64,000 bases of DNA. Origin: CAYQUC01 sp964514215 (GTDB lineage Bacteria > Pseudomonadota > Gammaproteobacteria > UBA6429 > Thiohalophilaceae). Of this stretch, positions 8,664 through 16,335 are shown piece after piece. The first letter of the stretch is position 1; each line of letters opens with the position of its first letter. Below the pieces are notes generated by a model. It did not search any database. It worked only from the letters and a program-made list of their open reading frames with translations, and was not told where the DNA came from. The stretch is from contig CAZEPW010000012.1 of NCBI GenBank assembly GCA_964514215.1, positions 6,203 through 70,202 of the forward strand, written 5' to 3'. The translations under genes were made by a program, and so were the position numbers.

Positions 8664-9641
8664 TTATATTTTACTGAAATTGAAAATCGTAACTGCAAGT
8701 AATAATATATTACTAATAGATAGTAATATGACTATTTTTTTTAATTTAAATTTTTCTTTGAGTATATCTTTAAATTTAGTTTCAATGCTTTTAAGTTTTG
8801 TTGTTAATGTTTTTTTATGTTTTTGTTCAAGCACTAATGTGCTTAGGTGTGTTGCAAATTTATTTGGGGTTATAAATGCTTCGTCTGAATGTTTGTCAGC
8901 GAGTAATAAAATATCAGTTTCGCATAATGCTGTATAAATATGTAAATTGGTATCCAATAGGGCAAGCACCACTTGAGTATTATCCCACTTTCTATTGTCC
9001 CAACAATTTTCACCATCGTGGATAATAACGATTCCTTTTATATTATTTTTTTCTGCGATTTCTTTAATTCCTTTTAAAATATTTTGAATGGTATCAAAAT
9101 TACAGACTGAAAATACCACGTCAGTGTAATGAACTGATTGGTTAGTTTTTGAAATAAAATCAGCAAAACCGTGACGGGTTGATAAGACACAAAGTTCATT
9201 AATTTTATATTGCGTTAAAAATTGTTTTAATGATAGCAATTGTCGAGAATTGTGCTGTGTTAAAAATTTAGATGGACGTTTTTCAATTTTATATTCATTG
9301 AGCATTTCACCTTCGATGGATATTTTTATACCATCGCGTTGATAGTTTGGGCTTGTGTGTAGCGCACCGACGATTTCAATATGTTGCCCGCGGAGTTGTA
9401 GTTTTGTATTTGGTCTTATTTTAAATTCAATGCAGCTTTCAGAATCTCCAATTTCGCCGTACAGATAAATAGGATCTTCATTATTTGGCCATGGTCGTAT
9501 GGCTAAAACCTCACCTCTTACTTTAACCGTAAATTTAGGTAACTCGATTTGTAGCATATTGAGTAATGTTGTTGGAGAAAGTGAATCACTTATAGTGGAT
9601 GATTCAGAATTAACTGGGTTGCAAAAAGCGTGACGATCCAT
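8664..9641 (-). CDS. Membrane-anchored, degenerate exonuclease VII large subunit-like protein
   Basis: A 325-residue protein that follows XseA architecture. Residues 20-113 look like its N-terminal OB fold (LLNMLQIELPKFTVKVRGEV and YLYGEIGDSESCIEF segments). Residues 145-270 follow its nuclease core. As recalled, the essential E. coli XseA residues are D155, R205, H238 and D241. By-eye alignment puts D161, H208, C240 and D243 at these places with nearly the same spacing, so two of four are changed (the HETD motif reads CETD). The long XseA coiled coil is replaced by a short helical segment and a transmembrane helix near 303-321. It is probably a non-catalytic or altered, membrane-tethered paralogue. 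It follows the 9664-10116 gene by 22 bp. Confidence 0.7.
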   Translation of the reverse strand: MDRHAFCNPVNSESSTISDSLSPTTLLNMLQIELPKFTVKVRGEVLAIRPWPNNEDPIYLYGEIGDSESCIEFKIRPNTKLQLRGQHIEIVGALHTSPNYQRDGIKISIEGEMLNEYKIEKRPSKFLTQHNSRQLLSLKQFLTQYKINELCVLSTRHGFADFISKTNQSVHYTDVVFSVCNFDTIQNILKGIKEIAEKNNIKGIVIIHDGENCWDNRKWDNTQVVLALLDTNLHIYTALCETDILLLADKHSDEAFITPNKFATHLSTLVLEQKHKKTLTTKLKSIETKFKDILKEKFKLKKIVILLSISNILLLAVTIFNFSKI

Positions 9642-9663
9642 GACATAGCCTATGTAGTCTAAT

Positions 9664-10116
9664 TTAATTTATTGGTTTTTTTTTGAAAATATCGATTTTT
9701 TTTTCTAGATTACTTAATTCGACAAATAATTCATGTACACAATTTTCTGAGTGTTGTAATACATTTTCAAAACTGAGTATTTGATTTTGTACTTTTTTGT
9801 CAATAATACTATTATCGTCAGATAAAAACTGTTGAAATGAGATGATTCGGCTTTTTAACGGTAAATCATTTAATTTTTTTATAAGGTTGTTATTTGCTGT
9901 TCGACGTTCAAACATTTTGACAAGAAATTCTACTGGAATTTTATTTATTGCCTCATTAAATTTTTCATCGGTGTTTTTGTCAAGTAAGCCAACTTTTTCA
10001 GCTACGGCCATCATGTCTGTGCGGTATATATACTGTTTTAGTGCTTCTTCGATGTATTGATAATTTAGTAAAGCATTAGGAAATTTGCGTTTGTAATCTG
10101 TTACCATGTGCATCAT
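9664..10116 (-). CDS. Helical hypothetical protein upstream of the ExoVII-like gene
   Basis: A 150-residue, mostly alpha-helical soluble protein (YKRKFPNALLNYQYIEEALK near the start, a Lys-rich tail) that I cannot assign to a family. ATG codons at 10116, 10113 and 10107 are all possible starts and none has a clear ribosome-binding site. It lies 22 bp upstream of the ExoVII-like gene on the same strand, so they are likely co-transcribed. It is roughly twice the length of XseB and does not show the XseB pattern, so it is not called the small subunit. Confidence 0.6.
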   Translation of the reverse strand: MMHMVTDYKRKFPNALLNYQYIEEALKQYIYRTDMMAVAEKVGLLDKNTDEKFNEAINKIPVEFLVKMFERRTANNNLIKKLNDLPLKSRIISFQQFLSDDNSIIDKKVQNQILSFENVLQHSENCVHELFVELSNLEKKIDIFKKKPIN

Positions 10117-10493
10117 TTTAAACAAAATTTATTTATTAGACTAGCGATATTCGATTTCAATATTTGATTCTGGGCTTATTTGAGCTGCTCTCGATGTGGT
10201 TAAATATTAAAACCCTGATTATTTAACCATAATTCAAAAAAAATTAAAATAATTCTATAATTTTAATCCAGTTCTCAGTTTTGTGTGAGAAAATAAACTA
10301 TATAAAGCACATACCATTAATAAAGTATGAATAGTGACTACTGGCTCGGCTGTTGGGTTTATGCATGTTTTTGTTTAATCACAACAAATTGAACTGTTAT
10401 TACCTTTCTAACTCGTGTATGTTTGTGTTCTTAATCCTTTTGAAATTTAAATTTTAAGAGAGTTACCAAAGTATTTACGGGAGGATAAGCTAA
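10117..10493. other. Intergenic region between divergent genes
   Basis: About 377 bp between the minus-strand helical gene and the plus-strand coiled-coil gene. It is AT-rich and must hold promoters in both directions. I see no clear sigma-70 pair, no terminator and no convincing small ORF. The only clear signal is a GGGAGGA ribosome-binding site just before 10494. Confidence 0.4.
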
Positions 10494-11072
10494 ATGGGAA
10501 TTTTTCAGAAATCCAAAGACAATGACGACATGGAGGCAGACAATATGGCTCAAAATAATTCAACACAAATTAATGCAACGGATGATTCTAATCGTGACAG
10601 CCGCTGGCAAAAAAAGGGTTCGAGCGGAGCAAGTAATTCTTCCGATGAATCAACACCTCGCGATTCTCAATTAGGTAATAAAATTTCATCTTTTAATTAT
10701 GGAATCGAGGAAGCCGTTGGGTTAATGCGCAAGCTTCCTGATGTTGATACTGACGTTGTTATAACGGTTGTTAGAAAAACGTTAGAGTCTGCAAATGTTC
10801 GTGTTAATGAAATTATTTCTGATGCTGAAAAGAAAGAAGGTAATATAAACAAGCGCACCAATACCTTGACCTCAGAAATTGAAGAACTACAGAAAAAAAT
10901 TACACTTAGAAATAAAGAAATTTCAATATTAACGAAAGATTTACAAGAAACAACGAAAGTTAAAAAATTGTTACAGCAAGGTGAACGTGAAGCAAAGTCT
11001 AATAGCAGCTCTGCACCAGCTGAGCAAACTGATAATACCGCTGAAGCGAATACGAATAACGCATCTGCATAA
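10494..11072 (+). CDS. Soluble coiled-coil protein with disordered flanks, unknown function
   Basis: A 192-residue protein with a strong ribosome-binding site (GGGAGGA about 9 bases before the ATG). Residues 1-65 are polar and low-complexity (N, S, D, Q). The middle (about 66-105) is a conserved-looking helical module, YGIEEAVGLMRKLPDVDTD followed by VVRKTLESANVRVNEII. Residues 105-160 form a coiled coil, and the tail is rich in S, A, N and T. There is no signal peptide or TM helix, so it should be cytoplasmic. I do not recognise the family. Neighbouring coiled-coil genes suggest, weakly, a shared scaffold role. Confidence 0.72.
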   Translation: MGIFQKSKDNDDMEADNMAQNNSTQINATDDSNRDSRWQKKGSSGASNSSDESTPRDSQLGNKISSFNYGIEEAVGLMRKLPDVDTDVVITVVRKTLESANVRVNEIISDAEKKEGNINKRTNTLTSEIEELQKKITLRNKEISILTKDLQETTKVKKLLQQGEREAKSNSSSAPAEQTDNTAEANTNNASA

Positions 11073-11471
11073 TCTAAGTTTATTGTGCTTATCATATAGC
11101 AGTAGAATATTTATTTTACTGCTTGGCTATCTTGGAGCTGTGCATTTATGATTAGTTATCGTGGCAAAATAACATACTCCAGATAATTCTTCACAACTGA
11201 ATTTGAATGTTATTAGTGTTTTTGATAAAACTTGAAATATTCAGTGCTTTTATTAAAAACATGTCTTATACCCTGCATCTATTATTATCTTTTAATCTTA
11301 TTTAAATTTCTAAAAAAAGCCCCTGTATTCGACTTATGAATGCTTTTTCAAATTTAGCATGAGTAATCATTGGTTAATTTATTATCAGAACTTTAGGTTA
11401 TTGAGAGTGATTTACTGTTTTGTTTTTGTAGTTTCGCTATATAATGACAGCTTATGTCTTTGGAGAAAAAT
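11073..11471. other. Intergenic region upstream of the thioredoxin-fold gene
   Basis: About 400 bp. An inverted repeat AGCAGTA/TACTGCT at 11098-11123 follows the coiled-coil gene but has no T-run. A TATAAT box lies at 11440. Otherwise I see no ORF, repeat or RNA gene. Confidence 0.4.
11440..11445 (+). promoter_or_regulatory. Likely -10 box of the thioredoxin-fold gene
   Basis: A perfect TATAAT places transcription start near 11452. That leaves a leader of about 20 bases containing GGAGA before ATG 11472, and would make the in-frame ATG at 11454 essentially leaderless. This supports the 11472 start. The -35 region is weak. Confidence 0.4.
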
Positions 11472-11885
11472 ATGAAATACATGCATGGAAAAGCCTCAAA
11501 AGCCACGTTGATAGCAATTGTGTCAATTGCGATTCTCATTGGATTTGCAGTTCTTTTTTTACCAAAAGGGTTTAGTAATGACGTGTCTAAAATTGGTAAA
11601 GGTTCTAAAGTGGCTGTGTTTGCTTATAATAACGGTACTATAAATAGTATTGATATGATGACTTTATTAGAAAGTATTCGTGCATCGTATTCCGGAAAAA
11701 TTGAATTTTTAGCGGTTAGTATTAGTGCGCCAATTGGCGAACAGTTTTTAAAAGATTATAATGTGAGGCATTCGACGCTGGTATTATTTAGAGAGGATGG
11801 TTCCATCGCTAAGACATTACATGCTAGCAAAAAGAATGAAGCAATATTAACACAAGTTTTAGATGATTTTGTCAGTAACGGTTAA
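11472..11885 (+). CDS. Membrane-anchored thioredoxin-fold protein lacking CxxC
   Basis: A 137-residue protein with one N-terminal transmembrane helix (about residues 11-33) and a C-terminal domain that looks like a thioredoxin fold: a KVAVFAYNNG strand, a helix, an IEFLAVSIS strand, then LKDYNVRHSTLVLFREDG where thioredoxins carry the cis-Pro strand. The CxxC position after the first strand holds no cysteines, so it is not a disulfide oxidoreductase. ATG 11472 is chosen over 11454 because GGAGA is 5 bases upstream. The domain probably faces the periplasm. Role unknown. Confidence 0.7.
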   Translation: MKYMHGKASKATLIAIVSIAILIGFAVLFLPKGFSNDVSKIGKGSKVAVFAYNNGTINSIDMMTLLESIRASYSGKIEFLAVSISAPIGEQFLKDYNVRHSTLVLFREDGSIAKTLHASKKNEAILTQVLDDFVSNG

Positions 11886-11912
11886 TGTTGCTTGGCTTGA
11901 AATAATAGCCGT

Positions 11913-11943
11913 ACCATTTCCCGTGATGTCCACGGGAAATGGT
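11913..11943. terminator. Strong 13-bp hairpin between convergent genes
   Basis: A perfect inverted repeat, ACCATTTCCCGTG and CACGGGAAATGGT, encloses a 5-base loop in the 64-bp gap between the thioredoxin-fold gene and rpoH. It is placed to stop transcription from both sides. The flanks are AT-rich but lack a clean T-run, so it may act partly as an mRNA-stabilising or roadblock hairpin. Confidence 0.6.
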
Positions 11944-11949
11944 TGTATA

Positions 11950-12798
11950 TTAATCAATGTTGATTGCAAGTCGTAATTTTTTCATTGCTGCATTTTCTAA
12001 TTGTCGAACACGCTCTGCTGAAATATTATATTCAGTGGCTAAGCACTGTAGAGTAACTTTATCTTCTGCTAACCAGCGACGCTGAATAATTGATTTACTG
12101 CGTTCGTCTAAGGTTTTAATCGCGTCAATTAACTGCTTTTTATTTTGAGTGGCAGTCATGTGATTTTCAATTAAACGTGAAGGCTCTTGGCGCATATCTT
12201 CGAGATAGGCTGCTGGTGCGAAATTATCATCATCATCACCATCTTTATTTTCAAACTCAATATCCGAACCCGTTAGTCGTGATTCCATTTCTAGCACGTC
12301 TTTTTTACTGACACCTAAATCTTTTGCAACCGAGCCAACTTCTTCATCGGTGAACCATGCTAATTTTTTCTTTGATTTGCGTAAATTAAAAAATAATTTT
12401 CGTTGTGCTTTGGTTGTGGCAACTTTAACTATGCGCCAGTTTTTTAAGATAAACTCGTGCATTTCTGCGCGTATCCAATGCACTGCAAACGATACTAATC
12501 GAACATTTTTGCTTGGATCAAAACGTTTTACCGCTTTCATTAAACCGATATTGCCTTCTTGAACAAGATCTGCAAGGGCTAATCCGTAACCCGAGTAACT
12601 ACGGGCAATATGTGCAACAAAGCGTAAATTTGAAATAACCAAGCTTTGAGCTGCATCGAGATCGTTGCCTTCCCTAAAACGAATGGCTAGGGCAATTTCT
12701 TCTTCCTTACTCAAAACGGGTATATTATGTATACCACTCAGGTATGATTCAATATTTCCGGATGGTACGCTAAGTTGTAATTGAAGATTGCTTGTCAT
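11950..12798 (-). CDS. rpoH: Heat-shock sigma factor RpoH (sigma-32)
   Basis: A 282-residue sigma-70-family factor. Region 2 is clear: LVISNLRFVAHIARSYSGYG, then LADLVQEGNIGLMKAVKRFDP, then the VRLVSFAVHWIRAEMHEFIL segment. It carries the RpoH box (QRKLFFNLRKSKK near residue 133) that separates RpoH from RpoD and RpoS, and a region 4 helix-turn-helix near the C-terminus (LATEYNISAERVRQLENAAMKKL). A GGGAG lies about 9 bases before the ATG. It directs transcription of chaperone and protease genes. In many gammaproteobacteria it lies directly after ftsX; here a diguanylate cyclase gene separates them. Two CIRCE-like operators lie upstream. Confidence 0.96.
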   Translation of the reverse strand: MTSNLQLQLSVPSGNIESYLSGIHNIPVLSKEEEIALAIRFREGNDLDAAQSLVISNLRFVAHIARSYSGYGLALADLVQEGNIGLMKAVKRFDPSKNVRLVSFAVHWIRAEMHEFILKNWRIVKVATTKAQRKLFFNLRKSKKKLAWFTDEEVGSVAKDLGVSKKDVLEMESRLTGSDIEFENKDGDDDDNFAPAAYLEDMRQEPSRLIENHMTATQNKKQLIDAIKTLDERSKSIIQRRWLAEDKVTLQCLATEYNISAERVRQLENAAMKKLRLAINID

Positions 12799-12828
12799 TC
12801 TGACTGGCTCCCATATTAGTTGTTATCA

Positions 12829-12858
12829 ATATTAGCACTCTAGCTATATGAGTGCCAA
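12829..12858 (-). promoter_or_regulatory. Predicted sigma-70 promoter of rpoH overlapping a CIRCE operator
   Basis: On the minus strand a TTGGCA -35 box (plus-strand 12853-12858) is separated by 18 bp from a TAATAT -10 box (12829-12834). Transcription would start near 12822, 24 bases before the rpoH ATG. The first CIRCE-like repeat (12832-12858) covers almost the whole promoter, so a bound repressor would exclude RNA polymerase. The promoter is a prediction. Confidence 0.5.
12832..12858. promoter_or_regulatory. CIRCE operator 1 (HrcA binding site) upstream of rpoH
   Basis: TTAGCACTC, a 9-base spacer, then GAGTGCCAA. This matches the known CIRCE consensus TTAGCACTC-N9-GAGTGCTAA at 17 of 18 arm positions, with the exact spacer length. 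CIRCE is the operator of the heat-shock repressor HrcA. Confidence 0.85.
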
Positions 12859-12863
12859 TATTT

Positions 12864-12890
12864 TTAGCACTCAATGAGTTGGACTGCTAA
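12864..12890. promoter_or_regulatory. CIRCE operator 2 upstream of rpoH
   Basis: TTAGCACTC, a 9-base spacer, then GACTGCTAA: again 17 of 18 arm positions and the exact N9 spacing. It starts 32 bp from the start of operator 1, about three helical turns, so two HrcA dimers could bind the same face of the DNA. Confidence 0.82.
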
Positions 12891-12917
12891 TATTAGTTAA
12901 AGTTCATTTACTAATAT

Positions 12918-13022
12918 AACCTAGGGTTTGTGTCAGGGTAATGTTTCTTTTTAAAGCTCAAATTTAAAAATGCCCCTTATTCTAGTAGCCTTTTAGCCGA
13001 AAACTAGCGTTAAAACATCAAA
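12918..13022 (-). repeat. 110-bp dispersed intergenic repeat, copy A
   Basis: Read on the minus strand, this resembles 22456-22567 and the reverse complement of 49084-49193. Shared blocks are TTGATGTTTTAACGC, a CGGCT block, TTTTTAAATTTGAGCTTTAA and a terminal ACAAACC block. It is the most divergent of the three copies and fills the gap between the CIRCE pair and the next gene. Confidence 0.65.
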
Positions 13023-13159
13023 TTTATCAAGTTGCGTTAAAAATATTAGTATGCCGATTGGAGGGTAATATCAATAATATAGGAAAAAAGCGGGTTATTT
13101 GGGAAGTGTGATGCGTTTTAAGCTGTTGTTATTGCTGTTATTTTTAGATTAAAATGACT

Positions 13160-14554
13160 TTAAGCTTCATTTTCGCTTGAAAAATCCATCGGTAGGCCGT
13201 GCAGTGGTGAGGTGATGGCAGCACCATTCTCATACAGGCTGACACGGTTTCGACCTTGTTGTTTGGAAAAGTATAATGCCTTGTCGGCATATGAGATAAA
13301 GCGGCTCAGACTGGCATTGTCATTATCGGCGTAATTGGCTAAACCAATACTAATTGTAATACTGACTCCGGATGGTTTTAATACTTCTACCCGATTTCGG
13401 AATTCTTCCGCTAGCTCAAGAATGTCAACTGCTTCGATATTGGCAATTAAGACACAAAACTCTTCTCCACCAAAGCGGACTACCATGGCATCTCGAAATA
13501 CTTCCGTTAGTAGTTCACCAAGGGCAGCCAAGACATGATCACCGGTAATATGACCTAATGTATCGTTAATTTGTTTAAAGCGGTCTATATCAATGAGCAT
13601 TGCCCATACTGGATTGTGTTTGGGGTTGGAGATGAAATTTTCACCATTATCGAGTAAGTATCGTTTGCTGCGTGCGCCAGTCAAACTATCGGTTGCCGCA
13701 ATCCAGCGCATATATTCAGCTTGATGTTTTAATGCATCGAATTGATGTTTAATCATTAACAAGGCCCGTACTCGCGCCATCAGTACTTCTTCAACGATGG
13801 GTTTTAACACAAAGTCATTTGCTCCGGCATGAAATACAACGACTTGGTTGTCGCTTTCTTCATTGCCGGTTAATACTAATACGGGTAGTTCTTGTTGCGA
13901 ATAATGCAATTTGACCCGAATTGCGTGTAATAAATCGCCTCCGGTCATGCTGTCTTTTAGATAAAAATCGGTGATCACCAAGTCGTATTTTTCAACATCG
14001 TTATTATCTAAATTTTGATCATTATTATGTTGTTCTGTGAGTGTTTTAAGTGCTTCTTCTGCAGTAATACAGTGCTCAACGCGTAAGCCATGCTTTTCTA
14101 AAATGGTGGTCGTGACTGAGGCTGCGGTTTTGCTGTCTTCGACATAGAGAATTTTTCCAACCAAGCCTGAATTACGTTGGATAAATGACGAGATAAATGT
14201 TCCAAAAGCACGATATCCTTCCGATTTATCAAAGTAGTCAGTGACACCTGCTTCAAAACCTTCGCGTAACAAACGATCGTCTGCATCTCCTGATACAACA
14301 ATGACCGGTGTATAATGATGTGTGACGGATTTTCGTATTTTACTGCTTAGCTTTAAACCATCCATGTCGGGTAGTAATAACGCGGTGGTAATTAAGTCGA
14401 ATTTTTCGTTTTCGAGTAACGCTAATGCGTCACGACCGGCTTTAACAGGAGTTACTTCGCAGTTATTAATTTCATCGCGCAAGGTACGCGCTAAAATGGC
14501 TCGAGATACTGAAGAGCCTTCAATGACCATTATTCGAGTAGGTTTTCCCGTCAT
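13160..14554 (-). CDS. Diguanylate cyclase with two receiver domains (REC-REC-GGDEF)
   Basis: A 464-residue response-regulator diguanylate cyclase. The first receiver (about 5-125) is degenerate: the acidic pair reads VIEGSS, and the phospho-acceptor position in DLITTALLLPDMDG holds Ala instead of Asp. The second receiver (about 133-275) is intact, with VED, ITDFYL, a Thr switch (VLTGNEE) and LKP. The C-terminal GGDEF domain has an active FGGEEF motif but no RxxD inhibitory site 5 residues before it. It should make cyclic di-GMP from GTP when the second receiver is phosphorylated. The partner kinase is not in the window. It sits between rpoH and ftsX, where many relatives have no gene. Confidence 0.93.
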   Translation of the reverse strand: MTGKPTRIMVIEGSSVSRAILARTLRDEINNCEVTPVKAGRDALALLENEKFDLITTALLLPDMDGLKLSSKIRKSVTHHYTPVIVVSGDADDRLLREGFEAGVTDYFDKSEGYRAFGTFISSFIQRNSGLVGKILYVEDSKTAASVTTTILEKHGLRVEHCITAEEALKTLTEQHNNDQNLDNNDVEKYDLVITDFYLKDSMTGGDLLHAIRVKLHYSQQELPVLVLTGNEESDNQVVVFHAGANDFVLKPIVEEVLMARVRALLMIKHQFDALKHQAEYMRWIAATDSLTGARSKRYLLDNGENFISNPKHNPVWAMLIDIDRFKQINDTLGHITGDHVLAALGELLTEVFRDAMVVRFGGEEFCVLIANIEAVDILELAEEFRNRVEVLKPSGVSITISIGLANYADNDNASLSRFISYADKALYFSKQQGRNRVSLYENGAAITSPLHGLPMDFSSENEA

Positions 14555-14647
14555 AATTCTATTTAACCGAATGTTGTAAAATATGAACCAATTACTGCAG
14601 CTGGCTGTAACCTAAATAATATTAGAATTATAGATGAAATAAAATTT

Positions 14648-15622
14648 TTAAGTAGGTTCAATTTCGCGCAAATGACGACCCACGGCTAACCAAGAACCGG
14701 CGAGCCCTAATAATATACTGAAAAAACAAAGTGATAGCCCCTCAAAAAACCCTAAGCCTTGTAATGAAAAATTACTTTGATAGAGGTTGGTCAGGTTTTT
14801 AATCGGCGAACTAAGCGATAAAACCGCTATGTTGACTAAAATAAATGCAATCACTCCGCCAAACACACCATACCAGGCACCGGTGTATAAAAAGGGACGG
14901 CGAATAAAACTATTGGTGCCACCGATAAGTTTGATGATAATGATTTCATCACATCGGCTTTGGATGGCCAGTCGAATTGTATTTCCGACGACTAGAGTTA
15001 CGGCTAAGGCCAATAACACTGACATAACGGTAACGCCGCGTTCAACTATGCCTAAGATTGCATTTAAACGCCTTAACCATTGCATATCGAGTTGTGCAAA
15101 TTCGACGTAGGATAGCTTTTGAAAATCACCGACTAGTTTTTCAGATTGTTCGGGGGTATTGTAACGTAGTGATGGTTGTACGATTAATACTGATGGCAGA
15201 GGGTTCTTTTTTAATGCTTTTAAAACATCACCATAACCGGATAAGCGTTTAAATTCTTCGAGTGCTTTTTCTTTTGAAATGTATTGCACGTTAGATACTT
15301 CGGCCAAGCTTTGTAACTTAGTTTGCAATTGACGAGCACTGACGTCGCTAGTATCACGTTTTAAAAATAATGAAATATGCGTTGCGCCATCCCAGCCGGT
15401 ACTCAAGTGTTGTACATTTTCGAGTAAAACATGTAATGCGGAGGGTAATGCTAAGGCAATGCCGATCACCGCGGCTGTTAAAAATGTTGCAAACGGGGTG
15501 GCAATGAGTTTTCCAAGGGTATAGAAAAAAACTTGCAGGTGTCTTAGTAAATATATTTTAAGGTTGGTTAATGGGCCATGTAAGGTGGGAATGGCGCGTT
15601 CATTTAAAATAGAATTACTCAT
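14648..15622 (-). CDS. ftsX: Cell division protein FtsX
   Basis: A 324-residue membrane protein with the FtsX layout: cytoplasmic N-terminus, first TM helix near residues 42-62, a periplasmic domain (about 75-180), then three C-terminal helices near 200-225, 252-275 and 295-315. With FtsE it forms an ABC-type complex at the septum that activates murein hydrolases. Its start overlaps the ftsE stop by 4 bp. The SRCDEIIIIKLIGGTNSFIRRPF loop is characteristic of FtsX. Confidence 0.95.
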   Translation of the reverse strand: MSNSILNERAIPTLHGPLTNLKIYLLRHLQVFFYTLGKLIATPFATFLTAAVIGIALALPSALHVLLENVQHLSTGWDGATHISLFLKRDTSDVSARQLQTKLQSLAEVSNVQYISKEKALEEFKRLSGYGDVLKALKKNPLPSVLIVQPSLRYNTPEQSEKLVGDFQKLSYVEFAQLDMQWLRRLNAILGIVERGVTVMSVLLALAVTLVVGNTIRLAIQSRCDEIIIIKLIGGTNSFIRRPFLYTGAWYGVFGGVIAFILVNIAVLSLSSPIKNLTNLYQSNFSLQGLGFFEGLSLCFFSILLGLAGSWLAVGRHLREIEPT

Positions 15623-16317
15623 GAATAGCTACCCGTGGTACTTGTTGTGTGTTGTGTCGCACCATCGTTTAATAACACACCATCACGTAATTCGATGACC
15701 CGATGTCCCATTTGAGAAATTAAGTCTAAATCGTGGCTCGCAATTAAAACCGTTACGCCAACGGCATTAAATTGTTCAAAAATACTCATAATTTCTTTTG
15801 ATAACGCCGGATCCAGATTACCGGTTGGTTCGTCCGCCAGTATTAGTGGCGGCTTGTTTACCACGGCACGCGCAATACCAATACGCTGTTGTTCACCACC
15901 GGATAGGGTGATGGGCATTACTTTTTCTTTAGAGAGTAAATCGACTTTATCCAATGCAGCACGTACTCGGCGTAGAATTTCTCGATGCGAATGACCCATG
16001 ATGATTAATGGTAATGCGACATTATCAAACACGGTACGATCAAATAACAGCCGGTTGTCTTGAAATATGATGCCGATATTTCGTCTTAAATACGGAATTT
16101 TTCGGGCACTCATTTTATTTAAGTTTTGGCCGTCAATAACAATTTGGCCGCGAGTAGGGCGTTCGAGTAATCCTATTAATTTTAAAAAGGTACTTTTGCC
16201 TGCGCCAGAATGGCCGGTCAAAAAGGCCATTTCGCCCGCTTCCATGTGCAGCGATACATTTGACAGTGCATCGTGACTATTTGGGTAACGTTTGCTGATA
16301 TTAGTAAAACGAATCAT
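15619..16317 (-). CDS. ftsE: Cell division ATP-binding protein FtsE
   Basis: A 232-residue ABC ATPase. Walker A is GHSGAGKST near residue 36, the signature is LSGGEQQR near 138, and Walker B is PLILADEP near 156, followed by the TGNLDP D-loop typical of FtsE/LolD/MacB-type ATPases. The N-terminus MIRFTNISKRYP is classic FtsE. It lies 18 bp after ftsY and is coupled to ftsX. Confidence 0.96.
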   Translation of the reverse strand: MIRFTNISKRYPNSHDALSNVSLHMEAGEMAFLTGHSGAGKSTFLKLIGLLERPTRGQIVIDGQNLNKMSARKIPYLRRNIGIIFQDNRLLFDRTVFDNVALPLIIMGHSHREILRRVRAALDKVDLLSKEKVMPITLSGGEQQRIGIARAVVNKPPLILADEPTGNLDPALSKEIMSIFEQFNAVGVTVLIASHDLDLISQMGHRVIELRDGVLLNDGATQHTTSTTGSYS

Positions 16318-16335
16318 TTTATAATTATTATAGTG

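Noticed and set aside
9664..10116. Reading the gene beside the ExoVII-like gene as XseB
   Set aside because: It is about twice the XseB length and lacks the compact helical XseB pattern. Adjacency alone is not enough.
11098..11123. AGCAGTA/TACTGCT inverted repeat as a terminator
   Set aside because: The 7-bp stem has a long loop and no following T-run.
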